Numbered from the stretch's first letter, positions 10,263-18,774 are shown. The stretch is DNA of 37,088 nt from Vibrio maritimus (GCA_003263775.1 JYJJ01000061.1:1-37088), one strand, 5' to 3'. The notes: generated from the letters alone by a model not told the origin. Numbers and translations are program-made.

Positions 10263-11108
10263 GTGACCATCTCAAGCGAGCAAATAGCAACCTTCGACGA
10301 GCGCGGTTATTTAGTGCTAAAAAATGCCATTCCAGCGTCACTACTTCGAGATCTGCGTCAGTCCTACGACACCTTACAGCAACAGCTACTAGAGAATGCT
10401 CAATTTGATGGCTTGATGAACAACGTTGCCATTGTTCATCAAGGCGGCCAGAATTTTATCGCAAGAATAAACAACTTGTTTTCTTTCGACACGCCTTTCT
10501 TCGTCCAGCTACTTGGGCTTCCAACCCTGCAGCAAGCAGTACAAACCCTAGTTGAGGGTGACGCCATTCCTATCTACGAATCACTGCTCATCAAACAAAA
10601 AGGGGATAACCAGAACATTGAGTGGCACAGAGACATGAACCACCAAAGCGACTCTCGGATCTTTACCGTTGGCGTGTACCTCGATGACTCCAAAAGCCAG
10701 CAAGGTGCGTTGCAAGTCATCCCAAACTCTCATCTAAGCTCTGATTCCATTTGTGAAATCACGCGTCGCTGGCAACAAGGCGATTTAACAAGTGCCGAAG
10801 TCACAACCGAAGCCGGGGACATCGTCATTCATGACGTCATGCTCGTACACAGCTCTCCACCGATTACCGAAGAAGCACGGCGCCGCACCGTTTACTTTGA
10901 GTTTCGCTCCCTTGAACACGCCCAAGCCAACCCACTCTTCTCCGTATCTTGGATACAACAACGCCAAGAGCTAAACCGCTACGCTTGCCATCTTTGGAGC
11001 CAATCACGAGCCTCTATAATGGATAATGAATCCAAATTACAAGACCTCTACAAACAGCAGGTGCGCTATGAGTGTGCAGAATACTGTTTTGAACCACCTC
11101 TGGACTAA
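10263..11108 (+). CDS. Phytanoyl-CoA dioxygenase-like Fe(II)/2-oxoglutarate oxygenase
   Basis: A 281-residue non-haem iron oxygenase of the PhyH superfamily. The N-terminus (FDERGYLVLKNAIP) is typical of the family. The iron facial triad is visible as H122-x-D124 (WHRDMN) and H196 (MLVHSSPP). An arginine ~11 residues later (RRRTVYF, R207 or R208) probably binds 2-oxoglutarate. It should couple oxidation of a small molecule to decarboxylation of 2-oxoglutarate, but the substrate cannot be read from sequence. Ectoine and halogenase-type relatives share the fold. The start is GTG with AAAGGA upstream. It stands alone between the TetR terminator and the quinone reductase gene. Confidence 0.85.
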   Translation: MTISSEQIATFDERGYLVLKNAIPASLLRDLRQSYDTLQQQLLENAQFDGLMNNVAIVHQGGQNFIARINNLFSFDTPFFVQLLGLPTLQQAVQTLVEGDAIPIYESLLIKQKGDNQNIEWHRDMNHQSDSRIFTVGVYLDDSKSQQGALQVIPNSHLSSDSICEITRRWQQGDLTSAEVTTEAGDIVIHDVMLVHSSPPITEEARRRTVYFEFRSLEHAQANPLFSVSWIQQRQELNRYACHLWSQSRASIMDNESKLQDLYKQQVRYECAEYCFEPPLD

Positions 11109-11232
11109 ATGGACGTTAGAGTAACGACCACCCATCATTTCATATCGCGTTTTGGGTGCGACCATTTACAGGTTACCAAAAGTATACTAATTGCAAATAG
11201 TTTTCAGGTCACTTTAATATACCACACAGGCG

Positions 11233-11249
11233 CTCGGGGCAGTCCCGAG
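11233..11249 (+). other. Hairpin in the leader of the quinone reductase gene
   Basis: CTCGGG (11233-11238) and CCCGAG (11244-11249) form a 6-bp GC-rich stem with a 5-base loop, 29 bases before the mdaB-like ATG. There is no T-run, so a leader structure is more likely than a terminator. Confidence 0.4.
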
Positions 11250-11277
11250 TCATCATGAAATTTAGAGGTCTAACCCC

Positions 11278-11860
11278 ATGAGCAATGTACTAATTATCAA
11301 TGCACACCAACCTTACCCATTCTCTGAAGGCAAGCTTAACGCCACTCTGGTCGACAAAGCGGTAACGCTATTGGAGCGAAAGGCCACCAGACTCGCGTCG
11401 TCACTATGCAAGAAGAGATTGATGTACCAGCACAATTAGAGAACTTCAAATGGCAGATCGAGTGATCATTCAATCACCAGTGAACTGGATGACTGTGCCT
11501 TGGAGCTTTAAAAAGTACATGGATGAGGTGTTTACTGCTGGCATGGGTGGTGACTTGTGTTTGTTTGATGGTCGCTCAGAATCAGAGCCTAAGAAAAACT
11601 ACGGTACAGGTGGCACGCAAACTGAGTCTAAGTACATGCTGTCTTTAACGTTCAACGCGCCAGAAGAATCGTTCAACGATGAATCTGAATACCTTTTCCA
11701 AGGAAAAAGTGTTGATGACCTAATGTTCCACATGCACGCCAACTTCCGCTTCTTTGGTATGACAGCCATGCCAACCTTTGCGGCCTATGACGTGATGAAA
11801 AATGGCGATATCGACAATGACTTTGCTCGATTTGAAGCGCACCTGAATCAGCACTTCTAA
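11278..11860 (+). CDS. mdaB: MdaB-like NAD(P)H quinone reductase (two frameshifts)
   Basis: Flavodoxin-fold NAD(P)H:quinone oxidoreductase, which reduces quinones by two electrons and protects against redox cycling. Visible parts: the N-terminal strand and phosphate loop (NVLIINAHQPYPFSEGKLN); the segment VIIQSPVNWMTVPWSFKKYMDEVFTAGM, diagnostic of MdaB; and YGTGGTQTESKYMLSLTFNAP. Single bases are missing near 11376 (restoring LLEAKGHQTRVV) and 11452 (TGG-GCA, restoring FKWADRV). The repaired length of 194 residues matches E. coli MdaB at about 193. AGAGGT precedes the ATG at 11278. It converges on eutR across a symmetric hairpin. Confidence 0.88.
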
Positions 11861-11886
11861 CGACATCAAGCTTAAAGCACGTTATT

Positions 11887-11915
11887 ACTATGGCGGCTGA
11901 AGCGGCCGTCATAGT
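11887..11915. terminator. Bidirectional terminator-like hairpin between mdaB and eutR
   Basis: An 11-bp stem, ACTATGGCGGC (11887-11897) against GCCGTCATAGT (11905-11915), with one G-T wobble and a 7-base loop. It sits between two convergent genes. There is no strong T-run on either side. Confidence 0.55.
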
Positions 11916-11932
11916 TGATGAATCATCTGAAT

Positions 11933-12868
11933 CTAACGTTGTACAAGCGTTGCAGACGGACTCTCACCAAACAGCTTTTTGTAGTTCCCAGCAAAAAGGC
12001 CTAAGTGATAGAAGCCATGATTAAACGCGATATCATAGACGGAGTGCTCGCCGTCACTGTTGATTAGAGCTCTTCGAGCTTGGTTCAACCTGACTCGCAG
12101 GAGAAACTGGTGGGGCGACATGCCACAGCAAGAGTGAAACGTGTTTTGCAATGTTCGGCGACTCACATGTACGGCACGACAAAGCTCGCTGATGGTCATT
12201 GGGTGAGACCAATCACTGCTCTCCAATGTTTGTTTCACCCGCCTCATGACTTTAGCGCGTTGAAACAAAGGCTCCATTGAATCGTTACTGTTACGAGACG
12301 AGCAAATGACATCAGCAACAAAATCCAAAAGTAGCGATTCATGAGTATGGCAAGACCAACCTACAGGTTGATTCGATAGCAATATAGAGAGGTAAGCTTT
12401 TAGTTGCTGAGCATGAGACGTCGATACCACTTGGCTGAGCATCGCCAAGCTGTCTGTCTCGACATCCAACTGGTCAAGAATAGTACCTAAAGCTTGCTCG
12501 TCCAGCACCACGCCGTAAATCGAAAAGTCTTCCGGCGTCACCAACTCAAAGTCCAGTCCCCCCGCGCGAAGCAACATATCGTCAGCGTCTTGCTGGTGAT
12601 GATTAAGATAAAGAGACTTGTCGGTCGCACTTAACCCCAGCCACAGCCCACCTTTGGTCACTTGGCAATCCTGCCTTAAACCTCGATTGCTCTCTTCACG
12701 AAACACATGAACCTTAGAAAAGCGTCGCTCAACAATTCGACCACGATACGCACCATCAGTGATCTGATCATAGGCTTGAGCCCAATTGAACAAGTCGTCT
12801 GCTTGTTGGTTTGCATCATTAGAGGGACGAATGCACAACTCTGGCGCAAACTTGCAAATTTCATCCAT
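11933..12868 (-). CDS. eutR: EutR-like AraC-family activator of ethanolamine genes
   Basis: AraC/XylS regulator of 312 residues. The C-terminus has two helix-turn-helix units (TISELCRAVHVSRRTLQNTFHSCCGMSPHQFL and VYDIAFNHGFYHLGLFAGNYKKLFGESPS), closely matching the pattern of E. coli EutR as I recall it (LHVSRRTLQNAFH). EutR activates eut genes on sensing ethanolamine together with adenosylcobalamin. The frame is open to 13114, but the start is set at 12868 (MDEICKFAPEL) because AAGGAG lies 8 bases upstream; this also leaves a 195-base spacer for the divergent eutB promoter. Both eutR and eutB carry the leader AAGGAGTAGTC. Adjacency to eutBC supports the assignment. Confidence 0.88.
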   Translation of the reverse strand: MDEICKFAPELCIRPSNDANQQADDLFNWAQAYDQITDGAYRGRIVERRFSKVHVFREESNRGLRQDCQVTKGGLWLGLSATDKSLYLNHHQQDADDMLLRAGGLDFELVTPEDFSIYGVVLDEQALGTILDQLDVETDSLAMLSQVVSTSHAQQLKAYLSILLSNQPVGWSCHTHESLLLDFVADVICSSRNSNDSMEPLFQRAKVMRRVKQTLESSDWSHPMTISELCRAVHVSRRTLQNTFHSCCGMSPHQFLLRVRLNQARRALINSDGEHSVYDIAFNHGFYHLGLFAGNYKKLFGESPSATLVQR

Positions 12869-13063
12869 CACGACTACTCCTTCTAAAGGGATTTTTGGTG
12901 CCCAACCATGGAGCATAAGCTCTATAAGGCATTGTTTATTAACAAATTTAATAGTTGCCATTTTTTGATATGCACATGGAACGCTATTCGCAGACTCACT
13001 CATTAGCTGCGAGACACGTTCAGCAATAAAGGCAGCAAGAATCGAACCATTAAAGGAGTAGTC
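12869..13063. promoter_or_regulatory. Divergent eutR-eutB promoter region
   Basis: A 195-base spacer that must carry both promoters and the EutR site. The ribosome site for eutB (AAAGGAG) is at its right end. I looked for a cobalamin riboswitch and see none of its conserved box elements. Confidence 0.5.
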
Positions 13064-14473
13064 ATGACAGCGACGTATCGTCGACAGCCTTATCGCAGAC
13101 AACAAGGAAGCCATGTATTTACGTTTAGTTCGCTTGCGGAACTAATGGCAAAAGCGACCCCAGAACGCTCTGGAGATGCCTTAGCTGGCGTATGTGCAGA
13201 ATCTGCAGCAGAGCGCGTAGTGGCGCAGATGACGCTTGCAGATTTGCCGCTCAAAACGTTTCTCAATGACGTCGTGATCCCGTATGAGAGTGATGAAATT
13301 ACCCGACTGATCATCGATAGCCATGACAAACAAGCCTTCTCACTGATCGAGCACCTCACGGTAGGTGATTTTAGAAACTGGTTACTTAGCGAACAGGCTG
13401 ACTCGGAAACACTGGCGCAAATAAGGTCGGGACTGACGCCCGAAATGGTGGCGGCGGTAAGCAAGATCATGCGCAATCAAGATCTCATCTTGGTGGCTAA
13501 GAAGTGTCAGGTTGTGACTGCTTTTCGAAATACCATTGGACTGCCGGGCCGCCTTTCCACTCGTATGCAGCCCAACCATCCGACTGATTCGCTCAATGGC
13601 ATTGCCGCGAGTATTTTCGATGGCCTGATGTACGGTAATGGAGACGCCGTCATTGGCATCAATCCAGCAACAGATAACGTTCCTCAAGCGATAAAACTCA
13701 TGCAACTTATGGATGAGGTCATCCAGCAATATCAAATACCAACTCAGTCCTGCGTTTTAACTCATGTCACCAATACCATTGAAGCCATTGAGCTAGGAGC
13801 GCCTGTCGATTTGGTGTTTCAGTCGATTGGCGGAACCCAAGGCACCAATGACACGTTTGGCATCAACCTTTCTATTTTGGAAGAGGCCCAGCAGGCTGCA
13901 CTGTCACTCAATCGCGGCACGGTGGGTAACAACGTCATGTATTTCGAAACGGGTCAGGGTACCGCACTGTCTGCTAACGCTTTTCATGGCGTTGATCAGC
14001 AAACCTGCGAAGCACGAGCCTATGCGGTGGCACGTCAATTTGACCCTTTGCTAGTCAACACCGTTGTCGGCTTTATCGGCCCGGAATATCTGTTTGATGG
14101 GAAGCAAATTATTAGGGCGGGATTGGAAGATCATTTCTGCGGAAAACTGCTGGGCTTACCGATGGGCTGTGACATTTGCTACACCAATCATGCCTACGCC
14201 GATCAAAATGACATGGACAATCTACTCACCTTACTCGGTGTCGCTGAGTGCTCCTTCATTATGGGGATCCCAGGCTCTGACGACATCATGCTCAACTATC
14301 AAACCACGTCATTTCACGACGCGCTCTACGCTCGAAAAGTGCTTGGCTTGCGACCTGCGCCCGAATTTGAGCAGTGGCTGCTAGAGACGCAGATTTTTAA
14401 CGATGTCGATAAGGTGCGTTTAAACGACCAACTCGCTTCCCCCTTCTCTAAGGTCATCAAACAGGTAAGCTAA
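13064..14473 (+). CDS. eutB: Ethanolamine ammonia-lyase large subunit EutB
   Basis: Large catalytic subunit of adenosylcobalamin-dependent ethanolamine ammonia-lyase, which converts ethanolamine to acetaldehyde and ammonia. It is intact at 469 residues (E. coli ~453). Recognisable conserved blocks are GLPGRLSTRMQPNHPTDS (~160-177), GDAVIGINPATD, the active-site segment YFETGQGTALSANA (Glu ~295, equivalent to E. coli Glu287), and FIGPEYLFDGKQIIRAGLEDHFCGK followed by LPMGCDICYTNHA. AAAGGAG precedes the ATG by 6 bases. It begins a run eutB-eutC-permease. No eutA reactivase or carboxysome-like shell genes are present, so the enzyme probably works free in the cytoplasm. Confidence 0.97.
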   Translation: MTATYRRQPYRRQQGSHVFTFSSLAELMAKATPERSGDALAGVCAESAAERVVAQMTLADLPLKTFLNDVVIPYESDEITRLIIDSHDKQAFSLIEHLTVGDFRNWLLSEQADSETLAQIRSGLTPEMVAAVSKIMRNQDLILVAKKCQVVTAFRNTIGLPGRLSTRMQPNHPTDSLNGIAASIFDGLMYGNGDAVIGINPATDNVPQAIKLMQLMDEVIQQYQIPTQSCVLTHVTNTIEAIELGAPVDLVFQSIGGTQGTNDTFGINLSILEEAQQAALSLNRGTVGNNVMYFETGQGTALSANAFHGVDQQTCEARAYAVARQFDPLLVNTVVGFIGPEYLFDGKQIIRAGLEDHFCGKLLGLPMGCDICYTNHAYADQNDMDNLLTLLGVAECSFIMGIPGSDDIMLNYQTTSFHDALYARKVLGLRPAPEFEQWLLETQIFNDVDKVRLNDQLASPFSKVIKQVS

Positions 14474-14483
14474 GGAAAGTAAC

Positions 14484-15348
14484 ATGACAAAGGTAGTGAA
14501 CATTAACAAAGCATCAAACTCTGTGGTGTCCAGCCCTTGGCAACAACTGCGTAGTTTGACCTCAGCACGAATCGCACTAGGCAGAACTGGTAACAGCATT
14601 CCGACCGACGCTCTCTTGTCGTTTCAGCTTGATCACGCCCAAGCGATGGATGCAGTGCACTGCGCACTAGATACCCAAGCCTTAAAAATTGAGCTTGAAC
14701 AGTTACCTATGCTTCAGTCCGTCGCGTCAGGTGAAGTTCAAGTTGTCGAAAGCAAAATAACCGATCGCTTAATGTATCTTCAAAGACCCGATTTAGGGCG
14801 CCAACTCAGTGACACATCTTGGGCACAACTGAAGAAACAGGCGTCCACCTCTCAAACCCAATACGATCTCGCTATCGTCATCGCTGACGGATTGTCATCA
14901 ACGGCGATACAAAATCACGCGACTCCCTTTTTAGAGCGACTTCTTCGAAAACTGGACAAAAGCAAATCATGGCACCTTGCGCCCATTACTATCGTCATGC
15001 AAGGGAGAGTCGCGATTGCCGATGATGTTGCAGAATGCGTTAATGCTCGAATGGCGCTGATCTTAATAGCGAAAGGCCCGGATTATCCTCTCCAGATAGC
15101 ATGGGGTTATACCTAACGTGGGGGCGAAGCGAGGCGCAAAAGACTCGGAACGTAATTGTATCTCAAACGTCAGGCCTGACGGCTTGAGCTACGACGACGC
15201 CTGTCAGCGAACCCTATACCTACTCGAAGAAGCAAGAAGATTACATCTCTCTGGTGTCGATCTTAAAGACCGCTCTGAGATTGACGACGACAGCAGTTCA
15301 ACACTCAATCAAACTCATTCTAACAACTTTCTTATCAACCGTTTGTAG
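14484..15348 (+). CDS. eutC: Ethanolamine ammonia-lyase small subunit EutC (two frameshifts)
   Basis: Small subunit that completes the B12-binding site of ethanolamine ammonia-lyase. The N-terminal part includes LTSARIALGRTGNSIPTDALLSFQLDHAQAMDAVH. The central part contains ERPGLSSPDSMGLYLTWG, and the C-terminal block contains GAKDSERNCISNVRPDGLSYD, characteristic of EutC. Bases are missing near 15069 (restoring LIGERPGL) and in the G-run at 15120-15124 (restoring LTWGAKRGAKDSERN). The repaired length of 288 residues compares with ~295 in E. coli. It starts 10 bases after eutB and ends 11 bases before the permease gene, so all three are probably co-transcribed. An Asn/Ser-rich tail ends the protein. 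Confidence 0.93.
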
Positions 15349-15359
15349 AAGGATCTACT

Positions 15360-16759
15360 ATGACCAAACATCAGGAATACTTGTCGAAAAGACAGCTAAA
15401 AAGAGGCACCGCAGGGTGGATTTTACTTGCAGGCCTCGGGGTCTCTTATGTCATCTCCGGCGACTTCGCTGGCTGGAATTTTGGCATCGCGCAAGCCGGC
15501 TGGGCTGGTTTTCTTATTGCTGCCATCGCCATGGCTGTCATGTACTTTACTTTAGTACTCTCACTCGCTGAAATGTCCGCAGCCATTCCTGCCGCTGGAG
15601 GGGGGTACAGTTTTGCTAGGCAAGCTATGGGCCAACTGGCGGTTTTGTCACTGGACTCGCGGTACTCATCGAGTATGCACTAGCGCCGGCGGCCATCGTC
15701 ATATTCATTGGCTCTGCGGTGAATGAGTTGATAGGCATCGATGGGCCCGTCGTTTATGCGCTATTTTATGCCGCATTTATTGGTATTCACCTATTTGGGG
15801 TCGGTGAGGCGCTCAAGGTTATGATGGTGATTAGCGGTCTAGCCGTTCTCGCTATCATACTCACCGCTGTTGCACTCGTTGGTCACTTTGATGCCAGTAA
15901 CCTGTTTGACATCGCACCAACAACCGCAGAAGCGACTGAAATCCTACCTTTTGGTTGGTATGGTGTTTGGGCTGCATTGCCCTTTGCGATGTGGCTGTTC
16001 TTAGCCGTTGAAGGGGTGCCCCTCGCCGCAGAAGAAGCCAAAAACCCAGCGAAAGATGTACCTAAAGGTATTATTGGCGCGATGGTATTCCTACTCGTCA
16101 CTGCAGCGCTCGTTGTCTTTTTACTTGCGGGCGCTGCGGGCTCAGAGCTGATTGGCGCAAGTGCAGTACCGCTGGTCGATGCACTAAAAGTAACAAACAA
16201 CCCAACGATTGCAACCTTAGTCAACATGCTTGGACTTGCTGGCCTTATCGCTTCGTTCTTCTCAATTGTTTACGGTTATAGCCGCCTTGTTTTCGCCTTG
16301 TCGAGAGCTGGGTATCTACCGAAAAGCTTATCTTTAACCAGTAAGAACAAAGTGCCCTCTCGCGCTTTGATTGTTCCAGGCATCTTTGGGTTTGCTGTTT
16401 CGCTTACCGGCGAGGGAGACTTGATTTTGGCCATGGCCGTTGTCGGTGCCACTGTGTCCTATGCCTTGATGTCACTTAGCCACATTCTGCTGAGAGTAAA
16501 ACAGCCAGAACTTGAGCGTCCGTATCGCACACCGGGCGGGGTTGTTACCTCTGGGATCTCACTCATCTTATCGCTAGTCGCACTTACAGGTGTGTATGCG
16601 TTTGACCCATCGGCTTTCTATATGACATTTGGGCTGTTTGTCATTGGTGGGGTTTACTATGGACTTTATAGTCGCAACAACTTAGTCGCATCTAGTGCTG
16701 AAGAAGAATTTGCAATGTTGTCCGTCGCGGAGCAGGAACTCAATACTGATGTAGGTTAA
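15360..16759 (+). CDS. eat: Ethanolamine permease, APC family (one frameshift)
   Basis: Amino acid-polyamine-organocation permease placed directly after eutBC, so most probably the ethanolamine importer (Eat type). The N-terminal motif (LKRGTAGWILLAGLGVSYVISGDFAGWNFG) and many hydrophobic segments (about 12 helices) are visible. MWLFLAVEGVPLAAEEAKNPAKDVPKGI is the conserved APC signature after the fifth or sixth helix. One base is missing in the GGGCC run near 15628-15632; restoring it gives SFARQAMGPTGGFVTGLAVLIEYAL and ~466 residues, a normal length. Substrate assignment rests on context and overall family resemblance. Other APC substrates are possible but less likely. Confidence 0.9.
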
Positions 16760-16767
16760 TGTCAACA

Positions 16768-16802
16768 AGGGTCAGACATCGCATTTGGCAATGCCTGACC
16801 CT
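16768..16802. terminator. Hairpin between convergent permease and frnE-like genes
   Basis: AGGGTCAGACAT (16768-16779) pairs with ATGCCTGACCCT (16791-16802), with one mismatch and an 11-base loop. It lies just after the permease stop and before the convergent FrnE-like stop. A bidirectional terminator is likely, though the T-run is poor. Confidence 0.6.
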
Positions 16803-16824
16803 CTCAATTCATTTGGCCAGCTAC

Positions 16825-17469
16825 TTATTGAGCAAGTAATTCTTGCAATACCTGCTTATATACCTCAACCGGCTGTGCGCCCGTCAATGCACTTTGACGA
16901 TTAAATACCACCGTCGGCACCGAGCTGATTCCTAAGTTCTTCCAAGTCTCTTCCGCTTGCTGCACTTCTAGACGAGCGCTTGGATCATCTAGACGTGCAA
17001 TTGCATTTTCACTGTTCAGCCCAACCGCGGCAAGTTCATTCGCGAGCACATCGCGATTGCTGATATCTTTCCCCTCTCCGAAGAACGCGCTGAAAAGACG
17101 GAGTTTCAAATCTGTTTGCTTACCTTGCTCTTTGGCATATTCAAGCAAAATATGCGCTTCAAAAGTATTGAGCATCTTCATCTCATCGCTGTAGTCAAAC
17201 GTAAACCCAACCTCTTGACCTAACTGAGTCAACTGCTCGCGAGCGCGAATGCTGTCTTCTTTCGTGGTTCCGTATTTTTCTGCTAGGTGCTCACGCAGGT
17301 TTTGACCTTCCAATGGCATATGAGGATTGAGCTCAAACGGCTGCCACTCAAGATCAATACGATCCTCAACACCCAGCTCTCTAATCGCTTGTTCCAAGCG
17401 CTTATAACCGATAATGCACCATGGGCACACCACGTCCGATACCACATCCAGTTTGATTGTTTGACTCAT
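16825..17469 (-). CDS. FrnE-like DsbA-family thiol oxidoreductase
   Basis: A 214-residue 2-hydroxychromene-2-carboxylate isomerase/DsbA-like protein of the FrnE group. The active-site CxxC is CPWC at residues 15-18, in the family motif VVSDVVCPWCIIGYKRLE. The cis-proline loop is SSVPTVVF near residue 180. The helical insertion (~70-150) includes NTFEAHILLEYAKEQGK. There is no signal peptide, so it acts in the cytoplasm; FrnE relatives have been linked to oxidative and disulfide stress. It is divergent from an HxlR regulator across 120 bases carrying repeated GTNACC/GGTGACC elements, and is probably controlled by it (inference). Confidence 0.9.
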   Translation of the reverse strand: MSQTIKLDVVSDVVCPWCIIGYKRLEQAIRELGVEDRIDLEWQPFELNPHMPLEGQNLREHLAEKYGTTKEDSIRAREQLTQLGQEVGFTFDYSDEMKMLNTFEAHILLEYAKEQGKQTDLKLRLFSAFFGEGKDISNRDVLANELAAVGLNSENAIARLDDPSARLEVQQAEETWKNLGISSVPTVVFNRQSALTGAQPVEVYKQVLQELLAQ

Positions 17470-17515
17470 AATGACTTTCTCTTTGTTTTATTCGTTTTCT
17501 TTGATTGAATTTTTA

Positions 17516-17576
17516 GTAACCAGGTATATTATGGTGACCTAAATGTCTGTTTCAACCAGTTACCATTTGGTGACCT
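17516..17576. promoter_or_regulatory. Candidate HxlR operators between frnE-like and hxlR genes
   Basis: GTAACC at 17516-17521, GGTGACC at 17533-17539, and the near-perfect inverted pair GTTACC-ATTT-GGTGACC at 17559-17575. GGTGACCTA occurs twice, ending in each case with CTA. The likely binder is the adjacent HxlR-type protein, controlling both directions. Confidence 0.6.
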
Positions 17577-17589
17577 AGGAGCTCTAATC

Positions 17590-17958
17590 GTGGAAAGCCA
17601 GATCAAAATTGATAATCGTGGCCGCAAGTCTGTTGAAAATGCCTGCTTAGAACCCTGTGCAATCGAAAAAGGCATGCGCCTTATTGGTGGAAAGTGGAAA
17701 GGCTCAATTATTTATCATCTCAAAGATGGTCCGGTGCGCTTTAATGACCTTACGCGCCTTTTAGGCGGTGCCAGTAAGAAAATGGTCGACCAAAGGCTGA
17801 AAGAATTGGAACTGGAAGGCATGGTAGAACGCAAGGTTATCAGTGACCGCCCCATTGCCGTAAGCTACGAGCTGACTGAATTTGGCCGCACTGCGCTGAA
17901 GATACTCGATGATCTGCGCGTATGGTCAGAGACCTACGACATTCAAATCCGCTCGTGA
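17590..17958 (+). CDS. HxlR-family transcriptional regulator, probably redox-sensing
   Basis: A 122-residue winged-helix HxlR/MarR-like dimer. The core includes CAIEKGMRLIGGKWKGSIIYHLKDGPVRFNDLTRLLGGASKKMVDQRLKELELEGMVER. Two cysteines, C19 and C23, precede the first core helix; in HxlR relatives such as YodB and HypR an N-terminal cysteine senses electrophiles or disulfide stress. The GTG start has AGGAG 9 bases upstream. Its neighbours are a CxxC oxidoreductase (divergent) and a CxxC peroxiredoxin-like protein (convergent), supporting a thiol-stress role. A matching GTAACC site also lies upstream of the peroxiredoxin-like gene (18644-18649). Confidence 0.88.
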   Translation: MESQIKIDNRGRKSVENACLEPCAIEKGMRLIGGKWKGSIIYHLKDGPVRFNDLTRLLGGASKKMVDQRLKELELEGMVERKVISDRPIAVSYELTEFGRTALKILDDLRVWSETYDIQIRS

Positions 17959-17976
17959 TATGAGCGTCTGAACGAC

Positions 17977-18004
17977 AAAAGGGAGCATGATGCTCCCCTT
18001 TGTT
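17977..18004. terminator. Bidirectional terminator between hxlR and the peroxiredoxin-like gene
   Basis: AAAGGGAGCAT followed by ATGCTCCCCTTT forms a stem of about 11 bp with a small bulge and a T-rich end on the plus strand. It lies between the two convergent stop codons. Confidence 0.75.
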
Positions 18005-18023
18005 TTCTCTATCGTTCTGCGAA

Positions 18024-18563
18024 TTAGTAGTCTAGCGTCCCGCGAATTGGGTAGTGATTATTCGGGTCTCGGATCCAAGCGAGGCCGCGAGATAACGCAC
18101 CTAATTCCGGTCTAACAAACGGGTTGTTTGAGATATCGACGACATGCAAGTTACCGTGCTCATTCACCACGAAAAGTCCAGGCTCTGCAAAATTGTGGTC
18201 GGTTTCCTGCTCGGAGCGCGGCAATGAGATATACAGGCCAAGCTGCTTCATTTGCTCTTCCGTCAGACCGTAAGCAAGTGGGAAGCTAACATCGAGCTTC
18301 TCTAAGTGCTGCTCTAACTGCGCTTTCGAATCCCCTGACACCGCCAAAATATCCACACCCGCAACTGCAAATGCCTGTTTGTATGACTCCAGCTCATTGA
18401 GGTATTTCGTACACAGAGGGCAGTGTTTGCCACGATAAACGAACACCGCTTGCCACGTTAAACCGTCTTTGGGCTCTCCAAGCGCTACCGATGTACCGTC
18501 CAACAAGGTAGCTTGCAGTGATGGAAACGCATCGCCCGCTTTAAGTTTTACCGATGTAGACAT
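18024..18563 (-). CDS. Peroxiredoxin-like (AhpC/TSA family) protein with CPLC motif
   Basis: A 179-residue thioredoxin-fold protein. AGDAFPSLQATLLDGTSV opens the domain. The redox site is RGKHCPLC, with C48 and C51, in the position of the peroxidatic cysteine; the family commonly reads PxxxxxC there, so this is a CxxC peroxiredoxin-like variant. Later features are VDILAVSGDS, EPGLFVVNEHGNLHVVDIS and FVRPELGAL. It probably reduces peroxides or protein thiols in the cytoplasm. The GTAACC element upstream (18644-18649) and the neighbouring HxlR gene suggest shared control with the FrnE-like gene. Confidence 0.83.
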   Translation of the reverse strand: MSTSVKLKAGDAFPSLQATLLDGTSVALGEPKDGLTWQAVFVYRGKHCPLCTKYLNELESYKQAFAVAGVDILAVSGDSKAQLEQHLEKLDVSFPLAYGLTEEQMKQLGLYISLPRSEQETDHNFAEPGLFVVNEHGNLHVVDISNNPFVRPELGALSRGLAWIRDPNNHYPIRGTLDY

Positions 18564-18739
18564 ACTTACTCCTTAGCACACGTTTTTCAGATCGCTTTTG
18601 ATTGTGGGTCGAGTTCCCTATAACTTCAAGTAGTTAACTTTTAGTAACCTAACCCGAAGCATATTTGCTAAATTTGCAAAAATCATTTGTTACAACTGCT
18701 GTTTTTCACAATTCAACTTTCTTCAATAATGCGCTCAAC

Positions 18740-18774
18740 AAAACGAAAGCAGTTCACATCTTTAATCTGCAACT
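18740..18774. promoter_or_regulatory. Element upstream of the MFS gene, shared with the gat divergent promoter
   Basis: AAAACGAAAGCAGTTCACA (18740-18758) matches 18 of 19 bases with 23219-23237 in the gatZ-gatA spacer. In both places TGCAACT follows 9-10 bases later (18768-18774 and 23248-23254). It lies 37 bases before the MFS ATG. It is a likely binding site of a DeoR-type regulator encoded nearby. Confidence 0.65.

Noticed and set aside
12869..13063. Cobalamin riboswitch upstream of eutB
   Set aside because: I searched for the conserved B12-box elements and found none in this short spacer.
12869..13114. N-terminal extension of eutR to 13114
   Set aside because: The extra 82 codons overlap the eutB ribosome site and promoter, do not resemble EutR, and a strong AAGGAG precedes the internal ATG at 12868.
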